From contig OX465113.1 in NCBI GenBank assembly GCA_949987565.1, positions 9,565,942-9,629,941 on the forward strand: DNA of 64,000 nt, written 5' to 3'. Made by a program: the position numbers and the translations under genes. This DNA comes from Luidia sarsii (Eukaryota; Echinodermata; Asteroidea; Paxillosida; Luidiidae). Each line of letters begins with the position of its first letter. Positions within the stretch are counted from its first letter, which is position 1. A model generated the notes under the pieces. The model saw only the letters and a program-made list of their open reading frames with translations, was not told the origin of the DNA and made no database searches. This document shows, piece after piece, positions 54,180 to 64,000 of this stretch.

Positions 54180-55900
54180 GCATGCTTCTTGTCGCATTGG
54201 ATTGTGTGTGGCTGGTCGGTATTTCACACGTATAATTATGAAGGATATGGCGTAGAACCAGCAACTACGAAGCATGGGGACAGAATCCGGTTGTGCCATT
54301 TTTCAATTTTCCCTGAAATGTTGTTCATATTTTGTTCATCTTTTTCATATTTCATTTGGCTAATGATTCCTCGGATTGCTCCGAGATGTGCCCTGCGGGT
54401 GTTTTAGCAGATTTACTAAAGACCTAAAAGGTTAATTTTTATGAATGATATGTCTTCCTTTTGTCCCACCATACCTATGATATAATATGTATTGTTACAA
54501 TTTTAAAAACTAAAAAAAAATAATATTAGCCATTTAATGACGCCAGCTATGTTAGGTTCATAAGAGGTATCATTATTACATTCGACTACTGAAAAGATGA
54601 GCGAACCATTACAGACAACATGGCGGCTCCTGGAGGATTATGATTTTAGCAAGATTAAATATGCAGCATATGACGTCATTAGCAAAGCATCCTGTCGTAA
54701 ACAAAGTGAAATAATTATGAGAAATATATAAAAAAATAAAAAAATACCATTATTAGAAAAACAGCCATAATAGGGATTCGAACCGGCGGTTGCTAGTTGC
54801 AAATTCTACGCCAGTCCTTCAGAGTAGACGGGGATGTCAAACACATGTTGGAAAATTGTTGATTACTGTTATTTTTCAAATTTGGACACTTTTCCAGTTT
54901 CTAATTGAAAATATTGAAATGATGTGTAGCTGCATGATTATTGCATGTAATGATCAGCTTCAAATAATTTCGTTCATTTGTTTCATATTTCGTTTGGCTA
55001 ATGACTCCTCGAATTGCCTATAGATGCGCCTATGCGTGTGTTAACAGGGCGCCGCCATTTTGGATTAACAAGTGCAACCACGAAGCATGGGGTCAGAATT
55101 CAGTTGCTTCACTTTCCTTTTTTTCCCTTAGATTTGTTTTCATTGTTTTTAATATTTTTTTTTTCATTTGGCTAATGATTCCTCGGATTGTTGAGAGATG
55201 TGCCCTATGGATCCGATGTTTTTTTTTTTTAGAATTACGAAAGACATAAACAGGCTAATAAGAAAGTATCATAATTATTATCTTGGCGTCGACTTCAATA
55301 TGCGCCTCTTTTATTTTTCGGCAATATTTTAAAACATTTTGAATTTTTAATTTGTCTAATGACTTCAAGGAATCATTAGGTATACTCACTATAAATGCCA
55401 CTGTCTTGCCGTTCCACTGATATGTTACGTCATTCAGAATTATCAAACTAATATCGGCTACTGAAAAAGGTTAGCGAGCCTTTTAGAGCCTGAATGGCTT
55501 CTAGTCCTAGATTATTATGCTTTAAACAATAGTGATTATGCAGCATGCAGTTATTAGCAAGCCATCCTCGACGTCATAAGCAAAATGAAATAATTATGAA
55601 ACAAAATTTTGAGGAAAAGATTTTAAGTTATTTTAGGCAAAAATGAAAAGGCACATCCGGGATTCGAAACCACAGAAACTAGTTGCTGGATCTGGATACG
55701 GCAGTCCCTTGAGCTACACGGAAATTTGTAAAACAAAAGCATTAACTAGGATAACTAGGATAATTGGGATATTTTTTCAATGTCTAATTGAATCAAATAT
55801 AATGATTTATTTTAAGCTGCATAGGTAAAACTGTGTTTTCCTAATGACTCTAAGGATTAATTAGTTAGATTTACAAAAGACCACTTAAGCCTTATTAGAA
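54180..55900. repeat. Repeated blocks around a tRNA-like SINE family (C)
   Basis: TTTGGCTAATGATTCCTCGG, ATTG and GAGATGTGCCCT recur at 54,355, 54,992 and 55,168. Each block is associated with a minus-strand tRNA-like module: CGGTTCGAATCCC (54,775-54,845) and TAGCTCAAGGGACTGC with GGTTTCGAATCCC (55,655-55,725). The plus-strand GAACCAGCAACTACGAAGCA at 54,257 belongs to the same family. Confidence 0.5.
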
Positions 55901-56039
55901 ATGTTCATAACTATTATGTATGATTAAATGGGCGGCTGTACTAAAAAACATGGACAATTAATATTGAAAAAACCTGGCATGTATTCATGTTGTAGTCGAG
56001 AGACCATATCCATGGAAGCACAACGACTGGACAAGTCAG

Positions 56040-56310
56040 CGGTGGCACCACCCAGGGTCCAGTTCCAGCAATTACTAGTCACGAACGCCCGCCATTTTGG
56101 CCACGCCATCCATTATATAAATCGTACAATGAAAAAGGCTCGTACATCTTATCATGCACTGGGCGCCGCCATTTTGGATCTAATTAGTGCGCTCCATTCA
56201 GCAGCAGCCGCGCGATGCTCACCAAAGATCGTAAGTGCCGCGTAATGAACGGCTGATGACGTAAACAGCGCGTGCGCACTGTGTTAACGACGTCAAAAAA
56301 TAGACATGAG
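56040..56310. promoter_or_regulatory. CpG-rich promoter-like patch
   Basis: It contains two GCCATTTTGG-type YY1-like words (56,090, 56,163), an NRF1-like GCGCGTGCGCAC (56,268), CRE-like TGATGACGTAA (56,252) and ACGACGTCA. CAGCAGCCGCGCGATGCTCA ends at a GTAAGT donor (56,231). This would suit a plus-strand housekeeping promoter with a very short first coding exon. Confidence 0.35.
56215..56230 (+). CDS. Candidate first coding exon (16 bp), unknown gene
   Basis: ATGCTCACCAAAGATC is followed by the strong donor GTAAGT inside the CpG-rich patch. Very short; supported only by context. Confidence 0.15.
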
Positions 56311-56949
56311 GCACTGGTATTGCTTGTCAAATAAGGCAAATTTCAACCCTTTATCTCAACATAATTAAGAGGTGTCAAGATCACTATTTCATTTCAAATA
56401 AATACCCACACTATATATTGACCGCTTGAGGTTTTTGTTCAACAAGCTTTTTTTGTAGAAACATGGTACGAGAAAATAATGAGTATAGGGGCAATTTGAT
56501 ATATCCATATACCTTTCCTGCTGTTGTTATTTCTAAATTTAGCATAAGGGGTTCATTCTACGAATAATTATGTTAAGAATCCACAAAGATACAGTACTAC
56601 TACAAGGAAAACATAATGTTATTATTTCATCTCCCAGCTGAAAGCAGTTCAGAGTCCAAGCGTATTACCAAAATTCACAACAGACAGCTGTCCTGACTTG
56701 GTCAAATTGCGACCTGTCTTTTTTGTCTGATCTATCAATTTCCAATCCTGTTTGCACTCAAAGTCCACCATTTCTATCTAGCTAAATAATATTGTAATAT
56801 CATTGATGATTTGACAACATTTTCCGACAATTTAACCATAACATTATTTTGGTTAAGGTAAGGCCATGAATTATCATTATTGCTTACAATTCTATTTTCA
56901 TTTCATTGTTAGTCCACTCCCCAAAATGGATGGGTGATACTGGCAAGTG

Positions 56950-57235
56950 TAGCGGTCCATTGCTCAAAGTGTGTCAGTCCATTGCTCCAAATGCATGGGC
57001 CCAGTCCATTCCTCCAAGTGGATCAATTTATTCCTCCAAGTGGGTCAGTCCATTCCTCCAAGTGATGCTCCACTCCTCCAAGTGGGTCTGTCCATTTCTC
57101 CAAGTGGGTCAGTCCATTCCTCCAAGTGATGCTCCATTCCTCCAAGTGAGTCAGTCCATTCCTCCAAGTGGGTCAGTCCATTCCTCCAAGTGGGTCAGTC
57201 CATTTCTCCAAGTGTCTGTCCATTCCTCGAAGGGC
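56950..57235 (+). repeat. 20-bp minisatellite
   Basis: About twelve units of GTCCATTCCTCCAAGTGG with variants (GATGCTCCATTCC). The Pro/Ser-rich frame over it is not a gene. Confidence 0.9.
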
Positions 57236-57386
57236 AACCACCCATTTTGCTGCAGTGAGAAAAAGACCACATTGCATTTTTCACTGTTAGTACAATAATT
57301 TGTTGGAATTGATCAGGGTGTGATGCAATGTCATCTTAATCCAATACAAAGTGGGTCATGGTTTGTTACAATAAAAGCAAACCCAC

Positions 57387-57532
57387 CTGGGTGGATATCT
57401 TCTTGTTTGCTTTGACCTTCGACCTTCCTCCTCCATGGACCACCAGAAGCAGAAGATGGCAGGGTGATATTGATCTCTCATCCAGGCTGTGACCAAGAAC
57501 TGCCAGATCTCATCTCTCCATTGTGGTATCAT
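57387..57532 (-). CDS. Weak candidate exon, unknown
   Basis: An ATG at 57,532 opens MIPQWRDEIWQFLVTAWMRD and continues QYHPAIFCFWWSMEEEGR to a GTGGGT donor after 57,387. The composition is unusual (six Trp). There is a stop just upstream of the ATG and no recognisable family. It may be chance. Confidence 0.15.
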
Positions 57533-58070
57533 GGTTGCTGGAATTTAGGGTCACTCATACACATCTACTCATGCAAGAAGGAAGACTAAAACACACAACA
57601 AAACAGCAAGCAAGAAAGCTATAGGTTTCTACCAATTTTTACAGAGACCAATGGCTCCTGTTCTTAGATATACATTTTCATACATATCAACATTTCTCAT
57701 TATGTTAAGTACAGTAATTTGACCATGACCATGAAGACAAGAAACCATGACAAGAGCTATGTGTATTTTAAATTGGTTGCCTCCATTTTCATCAAATACC
57801 AAGCAAGAAAGCTACAGATTTCTACCAATGTTACAGAGAGACCAATGCCTCCTGTTTTTCAAATACCTCATTTTTAATTTTTAATTTTCTACATTTTTGA
57901 ACATTTTTCATGAACCCAGTTTGGTACCCGTAATTGGACCATGACAATGAAGACAAGAAACCACATAACTAGGTGTTACAAATTGTTTGCCTCCATTTCA
58001 GAAAAATAATACCAAACATTAGGACAGACCATCCAACGCTGCTGCCACAGGCACCAGACCATGACTACTG

Positions 58071-58220
58071 ATGCAATTTGAAGAGCGTCACCACGCGGCG
58101 ACGAACTTCCGGCCCAACCACCGCCGCGCGATGGCGCCCTACTCGCCCTCCAACCGAAGGCTCAATAACAGGCCAAAGTTTGCCCTGTCCCACTATACGC
58201 CCCTCACCACAGAGACCTAA
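58071..58220 (+). CDS. Candidate terminal exon of an unknown plus-strand gene
   Basis: A GC-rich island in AT-rich surroundings has an open frame ending ERHHAATNFRPNHRRAMA, then SHYTPLTTET and TAA at 58,218. True exons here are set apart by such GC content. If it is an exon, its acceptor may be the CAG at 58,050 or the AAG at 58,083. Downstream sequence is AT-rich, as a 3' UTR would be. No homologue was recognised. It might belong with the CpG-rich patch at 56.2 kb. Confidence 0.25.
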   Translation: MQFEERHHAATNFRPNHRRAMAPYSPSNRRLNNRPKFALSHYTPLTTET

Positions 58221-59593
58221 CCCATGGAAGTTTTAGTGGGATTATGGTTTACATTTTAATTATTAGATAGTTAAGTGCCTAGTGGTTAATGTGAGAGGAA
58301 AAGACAAAAGAATCAAAATTAAAAGAGAAGGAAAGAGAAGAGTGTTAAGAATTAATGCCAAAGAGGCATGGTATTAAGTCCCAGCACCTTGCAAGTTAAT
58401 GTGACATCTATATACAGGTGTAACATCTTCCTGAACTAATAATCATATAACTACATAAAAAAATACATCACATGGAACGACCGTCAATTTTTAGATCAAG
58501 GGCTCCTGCAGGCCCTTAAAACAATACAGGGTCGCTATCAAAAAAATTATTATAAAAAGAACATTAACCAAAAGATTTAATTATTTCATAAACCAACTAT
58601 ATGAGTCAGCATACACATTTCACTTTATCATGTCGTGTCCTCAAATTGTAAGGCAAAGTATCCCAAATCTGTAGCACTGGATGGTGTCCTGATGATGATG
58701 ATGATGATGATAGACATGGAGTCACTCTGTAGCTGTAGTCTATAGGCAAGGTTGATTGATCAAAGCCTTCTCTAGTGCAGCACTCTGATATACATCACAC
58801 ATAAGCAAACACTGGTAGGTGGCTTCTTAGAAGACAACTGCTCCCAACACAAAAGTCATTCATCCTCTTGCCCGTCCAAGATTGCTGATTGTGCTCCATC
58901 GCACCCTCATCTTCAATAGCTCTCCCCGTCTAAAACATACCACAAGGCAACACACAAGGCAACAGAAGAAAACTGAACACCCAAAGCAGGGACAGCAGTC
59001 ATCCGTCCAAAAGGCATCATCAGCTTTTGACTCATCTGCAGCACATGCTGGTCATCGGGGCATCCTTAGATTTGTATCTTCAAACATAAGAAGGCTTGAA
59101 AGTCCAATTGTAGCCAACTTTAACAATACTGAAAAGCAGAATTATTAATTTAGATTTGTACTGGATAAACATTATTAAACATTATCAAACATTATTATTT
59201 TTGACAAAACAATTCTTTGTAACTAAAATGTACAACTCATCTCGAGAGATCAAAAATCCAAGTTGTTGTATCTTTCAAAAATGTGAAAAATATTATTCTG
59301 AAACTTTAAAGCAAAGGAAATTATTATTTTGACAAGACCAGGACTTGTACTCAAGACATTATGTCTATCCATCATCTGTCTGAGATTTTTGTTTAATTTT
59401 CCATAGCATTTTCATTTCATGAATTGTTCAAGGGTCCAATATCTACCATTATCTACTATAATTCTTATTTCATATTTATAGCCTATACACATTACCCCAT
59501 AAACCTAATCCTAACATTCAAAGCATGCTTTGACCTTCTTACAGCCTAGCCCCTCAAAGCCAAATCTTCTAAACCAAATCTAACACCTGAATC

Positions 59594-59681
59594 TCACTCC
59601 TCCTCCTCCTCCTCCTCCTCTGCCTCCTTCTCCTCGTCTGCCTCCTCCTCCTCCTCTTCCGCCTCCTCCTCCAGACAGCGT
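59594..59681 (-). CDS. Weak candidate acidic terminal exon
   Basis: After a good acceptor (TATCATTTCAG) the frame encodes RCLEEEAEEEEEEADEEKEA, more Glu, and a stop. Acidic tails of this kind occur in many proteins, but a (GAG)n microsatellite would look the same. Confidence 0.15.
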
Positions 59682-60462
59682 CTGAAATGATACAAGAATA
59701 AACAATAATCAGTGTTCGTCTTTAACACAATGGAGGTGGCATGTCGTGCAGAAATATCAAAATATTGTGCTTTCCGGTGGTTGAGAGAAAACAAGGATTT
59801 AAACTTGGAGTGAAGTAAGAGCAGCCTTGCAGGAGAAATTCTGTGGAAGGGACTAGATCAGCTAAGGAGGGAACATGATGCACCAGATGCATGTATGTTG
59901 GGAAACTGCAGAACTGCCAGAGAGGCTAGTGTTGGATTGTTCGCCCAGGCATGCCACTGGTGAGTGCACCATGCGAGAGCCAGCAGCCAGGCTAGTGCAA
60001 AGGGTACAGATCCCATAGGCGAGCTGAGTGAGGGAAATTAAGGATGGGAGAGGGTGAGCAGTCCATGGTATGGATGACAGCCTAGGACTGGATCTGGAAG
60101 ACTGTCTGCCAGGTTATCACTCATGAAGGCAGTTTGAGCCTTGGGGAACTGCACTGTGTTGGTAGATCTCCTTGATCCATGGTGGATGATATCTGCTCGC
60201 TGCCAATTGACAGTGTGAAACCTCAGCACAGGTGTGCTCTACAACTAAAAAGGGAAGAGGATTACAGAGGAAACATTCAGGCAAACTTTCAATATCCTAA
60301 TTTGCTCGACCCTTAAACAAGGAACCTCTTGAAAGGGCCACTGACAAAAGTGGGGGTAATGAATACCAAAAATGAATCAAAGAAATGTATATGCACTATA
60401 GGCAGACAGATGTGAAAGTAAGTGAAGATTTGTGTTTCAGTATTTGACTGACCAACTATATG

Positions 60463-60702
60463 TGACTCGGCACAACAGCCCATGCAAGACCATCATGCAA
60501 GGAACCATCGAGGGTGGGCGCAAGCGTGGTCATCAACGCAAATCTTGGTCAGACCAAAGTGAAGACCTGGACTGACCTGACTATGCCTGAGCTCCTCACA
60601 GCAGTGCTCGACAGACCCGCCTGGCAAAATATATCAGCCTCTTGCGCTCAGATCCCCCGACGACTATCCAGTTTTGAAATTATTCGATGCCAATGGCAAT
60701 AA
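60463..60702 (+). pseudogene. LINE C-terminal tail remnant
   Basis: TIMQGTIEGGRKRGHQRKSW, then after a frameshift VKTWTDLTMPELLTAVLDR and PAWQN. This matches the common tail of animal non-LTR retrotransposon polyproteins (GRRRRGRPRKRW-type then W-LT--E----A-DR--W). The frameshift near 60,555 and lack of an RT domain show it is dead. Confidence 0.65.
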
Positions 60703-61299
60703 GCATCACCATCAATAGTGATAAATTATATGCCTCTATCTGTTATATGCCTCAGCCATAGCAAGAATGAAGTCACATTCAAACTGATAACAGGAGAAAC
60801 GTACATGCCAAACTACCCCATTATATGATGCATCCCATGGCCAGGGGTTCATGAAATCAGGGGGGTGTGCCTGCAAGCCCAGTGAGATCTACCAAACACA
60901 CCACAGTCCCACCACGACATCAAGCTCCTCCACAGGTGATTCCCTGGCAAGGTAAGTCTTCCAGATACAGTCCTCCTGTCACCTATAACCAAGGACCATC
61001 CACCCTGCACACCACCCTCAGTCTCCCCCAATTAGCCCACCCATGGGTACACTCTGTACCATTGGCACCATCCTGGCTCCTAGCCTTTGCACAGTGCACG
61101 TACCAGTGACATACCTGAGTGAGCATTTCAACACCATCTTCTCCAACAATGCCACAGTCCCCAACCTATATATGCATCATCAGTGCACCAGGCCACTTCC
61201 TAAGCCGAGAGAGCCACCTTCATCAGAATTTTCCCCTACAGGACCACCACAACCCCCCTCCATGTCAAAACCAAGCACTTTCTCCCAAAGACCAAGAAA

Positions 61300-63230
61300 G
61301 CAATGTCTTTAAAAAAAAATCTCTTTAGTGAGAGGGCCTGAAATTTCGATCCTAGCACGATCTTTCTCAAAGACAAAAAAATTAATAAACAGAAGTTCAC
61401 TTATCCATTTTCCAGCTTGCTCTTGCTCTCTTGCTCCATGTGTATAGTGTCGCTTCAACAAACCTGAACAAAAACATACGACAAGACAAATTGAATACTA
61501 CAAAAACATTGTGATGGAAGCACAATAATTACATTTTTCTCAAACTTTTAGGTTTCAGGGCGAATGCACTCAATACATTCATGAAATTGAAATTTAAAAC
61601 CTCCAAATTTAGTGGGCCTGACATTTTGATCTTAGCAGGACCTTTCAATAAGGCAGGGTTACCAGGACAAAACAGATACATGCATAAGAAAGGAGGGGTA
61701 GAGAGTGAATAGGACACTGATAATAAACAAAGGACAAAGATGAAAGCTGGTAGGGTGAGATCAAAGGGAAGGGCCCGGGCCCTGGAGTAGGATAGGGATT
61801 AATGAGAAGAGGGGGAAAGATCAAAGAGAGAAGTGTGGAGGAGCGAACACAAAAGAAGGATTATCAGTGGACATGCAAGGTGTTAGTCATTACCCTCCTA
61901 GATGTTGAAGCCATGTGGTTGAGTAGTCCGAAGATGCTTCATCCACATTTTCTCATGGCTAAGACGGACGGCATCACTACGGTGACCAGGTGATTCTACG
62001 CCCAGAACACTCATATCTGATATCGAATGATCAGGGAGATTGAAGTGATACCCAACAGGGGTATCAATTTTACCAGTTTTGATTGTAAACCTATGAACAT
62101 AGATACGTTTTTTGAGGGTGCTTCTGGTCTCACCAACATATCGAACATTACAAACTCTACAGGAGATGAGGTATGTAATGTTTGAGGTGGTGCATGTTAC
62201 AGAGCCATGGGTCATGTGGGTTGTTCCAGAAGAATTTCCATTGAAAGGATCTATTTCCTGGACATGTGTCTTGCAAATAGTGCATTTCAATTTACACTTA
62301 TGTACCAAATTAGTTGGGAGGTGAAGTGTCCAAAGGGGGAGCCTCTGCTCAAACAATTAAGTCACGCAGGTTACGGGGTGCCTGAAAGCCAAAACAGACG
62401 AGTTTGGAATGGCACTGGCAAGACGATATGAAGTATGGAGAATGTGGTGGTTTTCCTTAGTCATCTTTCTGAGAGGAGGAAGACAAGGGTGGTAGGAAGT
62501 AACCAAGGGAACCTTTGGATTGGCCTTGGGACCGGGTGACTTTTGAATTAGTGCCGAACTTCTGGGAATGAAGTAGATTTTAGCAATGGAATTCTTCACT
62601 TGGCGAGAACTATAGTCTATTGCAAGAAAGTTTCTGGCCAATACTTGTGCATGGCAGCAAAAATCAGACTCATTGGAGTATACATGCGCCTCAATCTGAG
62701 GGCCGCGCTGTAAGCTATACCAGTCTTACAGTGTCTAGGGTGATAACTGGAGGCATGGAAATGTTGATGAGTGTCGGTGGGCTGAGAACACAAGTCAGTA
62801 GTTAATGTGTTATGGTCTTTCCGGATGGTGACATCCAGAAAGTGGGTCTGCTGGAGAGAGTGCTCCCATGTGAACTTGATAGTGCTGTGGAAGGAGTTGA
62901 TGTGATCAAAGAAGGCATTGGAGCTGCTACCGTCCCTAGTCCAAATGAAGTAATCGTCATCTATGTATCTCCACCGAATCCAGGGACGGCATGGAGCCTC
63001 ACTAAGTGTGCGTTCTTCAAGGTCACCCATGGGGCAAGCAAAGGAAGGAGCCATGCGCATGCCGATGGCAGTGCCATGTACTTGAAGATAGTGCTTGCCA
63101 AGAAAGGAGAAAGGATTCTTGGTCAGCACTAGCCTCATGAGGGTGGTTATGTCAGAGATGGGGGGATGAGGAGTGTTTTCCCTTGGCTAGGGCAAAGAAG
63201 CAAGCCTGAATGCCTTCTTACTTGGGGATG
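61300..63230 (-). mobile_element. Penelope-like element, 5'-truncated, with RT and GIY-YIG
   Basis: From 63,138 down: reverse transcriptase pieces with HGTAIGMRMAPSFAC (motif B) and RYIDDDYFIW (catalytic YIDD), to 62,617. Then in a second frame KVPLVTSYHPCLPPLRKM and SVLAFRHP, to 62,357. In a third, a CTICK finger-like region and the endonuclease NITYLISCRVCNVRYVGET, STLKKRIYVHR, ending at 61,898. The domain order RT then GIY-YIG is diagnostic for Penelope-like elements. Two frameshifts and the missing RT fingers show it is inactive. The 3' region has hammerhead-like motifs at 61,610-61,665 and 61,320-61,372 in sense orientation. Confidence 0.85.
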
Positions 63231-63284
63231 TTGGCGTTGGGTGCAGGTGAGGGTGAGGCCTAGGTGAGGGTGAACCAACACCCC

Positions 63285-64000
63285 CAGGAAGAAGGAATTC
63301 AGGCTTGCTCCTCTGCCTTAGCCAAGGGAAAACATTCTTCTCCCCCCATCACTGACATGGCCACCCCCATGAGCCTAGTGCTGATCAAGAATCCTTTCTC
63401 CTTTCTTGGAAAGCACTATCTTCAAGAACATGGTACTGCCATGGGCATCCGCATGGCTCCTTCCTTTGCTTGCGTCTTCACGGGTGACCTTGAAGAATGC
63501 ACGCTCAATGAGGCTCCATGCCATCCTTGGATTAAGTAGAGATACATAGATGATGAATTCTTCATTTGGACTAGGGACGGTAGCATCTTGAATGCCTTCG
63601 TTGAACACATCAACTCCTTCCACAGCACTATCAAGTTCACATGGGAGCACTCACTCCAGCAGACCTACGTTCTGGATGTCACCATCCAGAAAGACCACAA
63701 CACACTAACTACTGACTTGTATCTAAGCCCAACGACATTCATCAACATCTCCATGCCTCCAGTTGTCACCCTAGACTTTGTAAGACTGGTATAACTTACA
63801 GCCAGGCCCTCAGATTGAGGCCTATATGCTCCAATGAGTCTGATTTTCACCGCCATACACGAGTGTTGGCCAGAAACTTGGTTGCAAGAGGCTATAGTTC
63901 TCACAAAGTGAAGAATTCCACTGCTAAAGTCTACTCTATTCCCAGAAGTTAGGTACTATAAACAAAAGTCACCCGGTCCCAAGGACAATCCTGAGGTTCC
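63285..64000 (+). mobile_element. Second Penelope-like copy, head to head, cut by window end
   Basis: Plus-strand frames give VLIKNPFSFLGKHYLQEHG, GIRMAPSFAC, then a stop just before RYIDDEFFIWTRDG, and HSTIKFTWEHSLQQTYVLDV. It is a diverged copy of the neighbour in opposite direction. The two share inverted 5' flanks (about 63,150-63,215 and 63,285-63,350) around an unrelated spacer of about 70 bp. It is inactive through the in-frame stop and frameshifts. Confidence 0.8.

Noticed and set aside
58882..59148. 88-codon plus-strand frame
   Set aside because: Low-complexity Gln/Lys/Ser/Thr composition with a short internal repeat (AAGGCAACACACAAGGCAAC); no supporting signal.

Overview
This is nuclear DNA from an animal, most likely a marine invertebrate. 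It has two conserved intron-rich genes with GC-rich exons in AT-rich, repeat-packed introns, tRNA-derived SINEs, Penelope-like and other non-LTR elements, many fold-back DNA transposons, and kilobases of self-complementary (ACATGT)n repeat. An echinoderm, hemichordate or amphioxus would fit, but the sequence alone does not settle the phylum.

Bases 1-17,900 are mostly repeats: a GCAGGATT minisatellite, tRNA-like SINE remnants, (ACATGT)n blocks, a long polypyrimidine tract, a tandem 488-bp MITE, several other fold-back elements, and one convincing but unidentified minus-strand first coding exon (11,860-12,021). A 98-codon open frame with a secretion-signal-like start lies at 17,285-17,581. A 69-bp satellite of about 56 units fills 17,950-21,885 and is followed by a decayed L1/Tx1-type LINE. 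Minus-strand exons at 23,781-26,581 join in frame into part of a nuclear-type protein that resembles the CARF domain.

The core is two recognisable genes facing each other tail to tail. FBXO4 (F-box plus atypical GTPase-like domain, substrate receptor of an SCF ubiquitin ligase) runs on the plus strand in seven exons, 27,372-34,949. SPTLC1 (serine palmitoyltransferase subunit 1, first step of sphingolipid synthesis in the ER) runs on the minus strand in fourteen exons, 52,911-40,958, and predicts a 483-residue protein. All splice junctions and phases could be read. The CARF-like gene points away from FBXO4; the roughly 790 bp between their first visible exons holds a duplicated CRE-bearing block. 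Nothing suggests that these genes share a pathway. Most long introns of FBXO4 and SPTLC1 are filled with a different tandem array: 16-bp, GAA, CCAAA, CCCAAN, 13-bp or 69-bp units.

The right third is sparse. It has a CpG-rich promoter-like patch near 56.2 kb, weak candidate exons, LINE tails, and two 5'-truncated Penelope-like elements arranged head to head at 61.3-64.0 kb. One carries frameshifted reverse transcriptase and GIY-YIG endonuclease. Short hammerhead-like motifs of the kind known in Penelope-like elements are scattered through the window, several as inverted pairs. A separate oddity is three tiny palindromic inserts (23-30 bp), each flanked by a 7-bp direct repeat.
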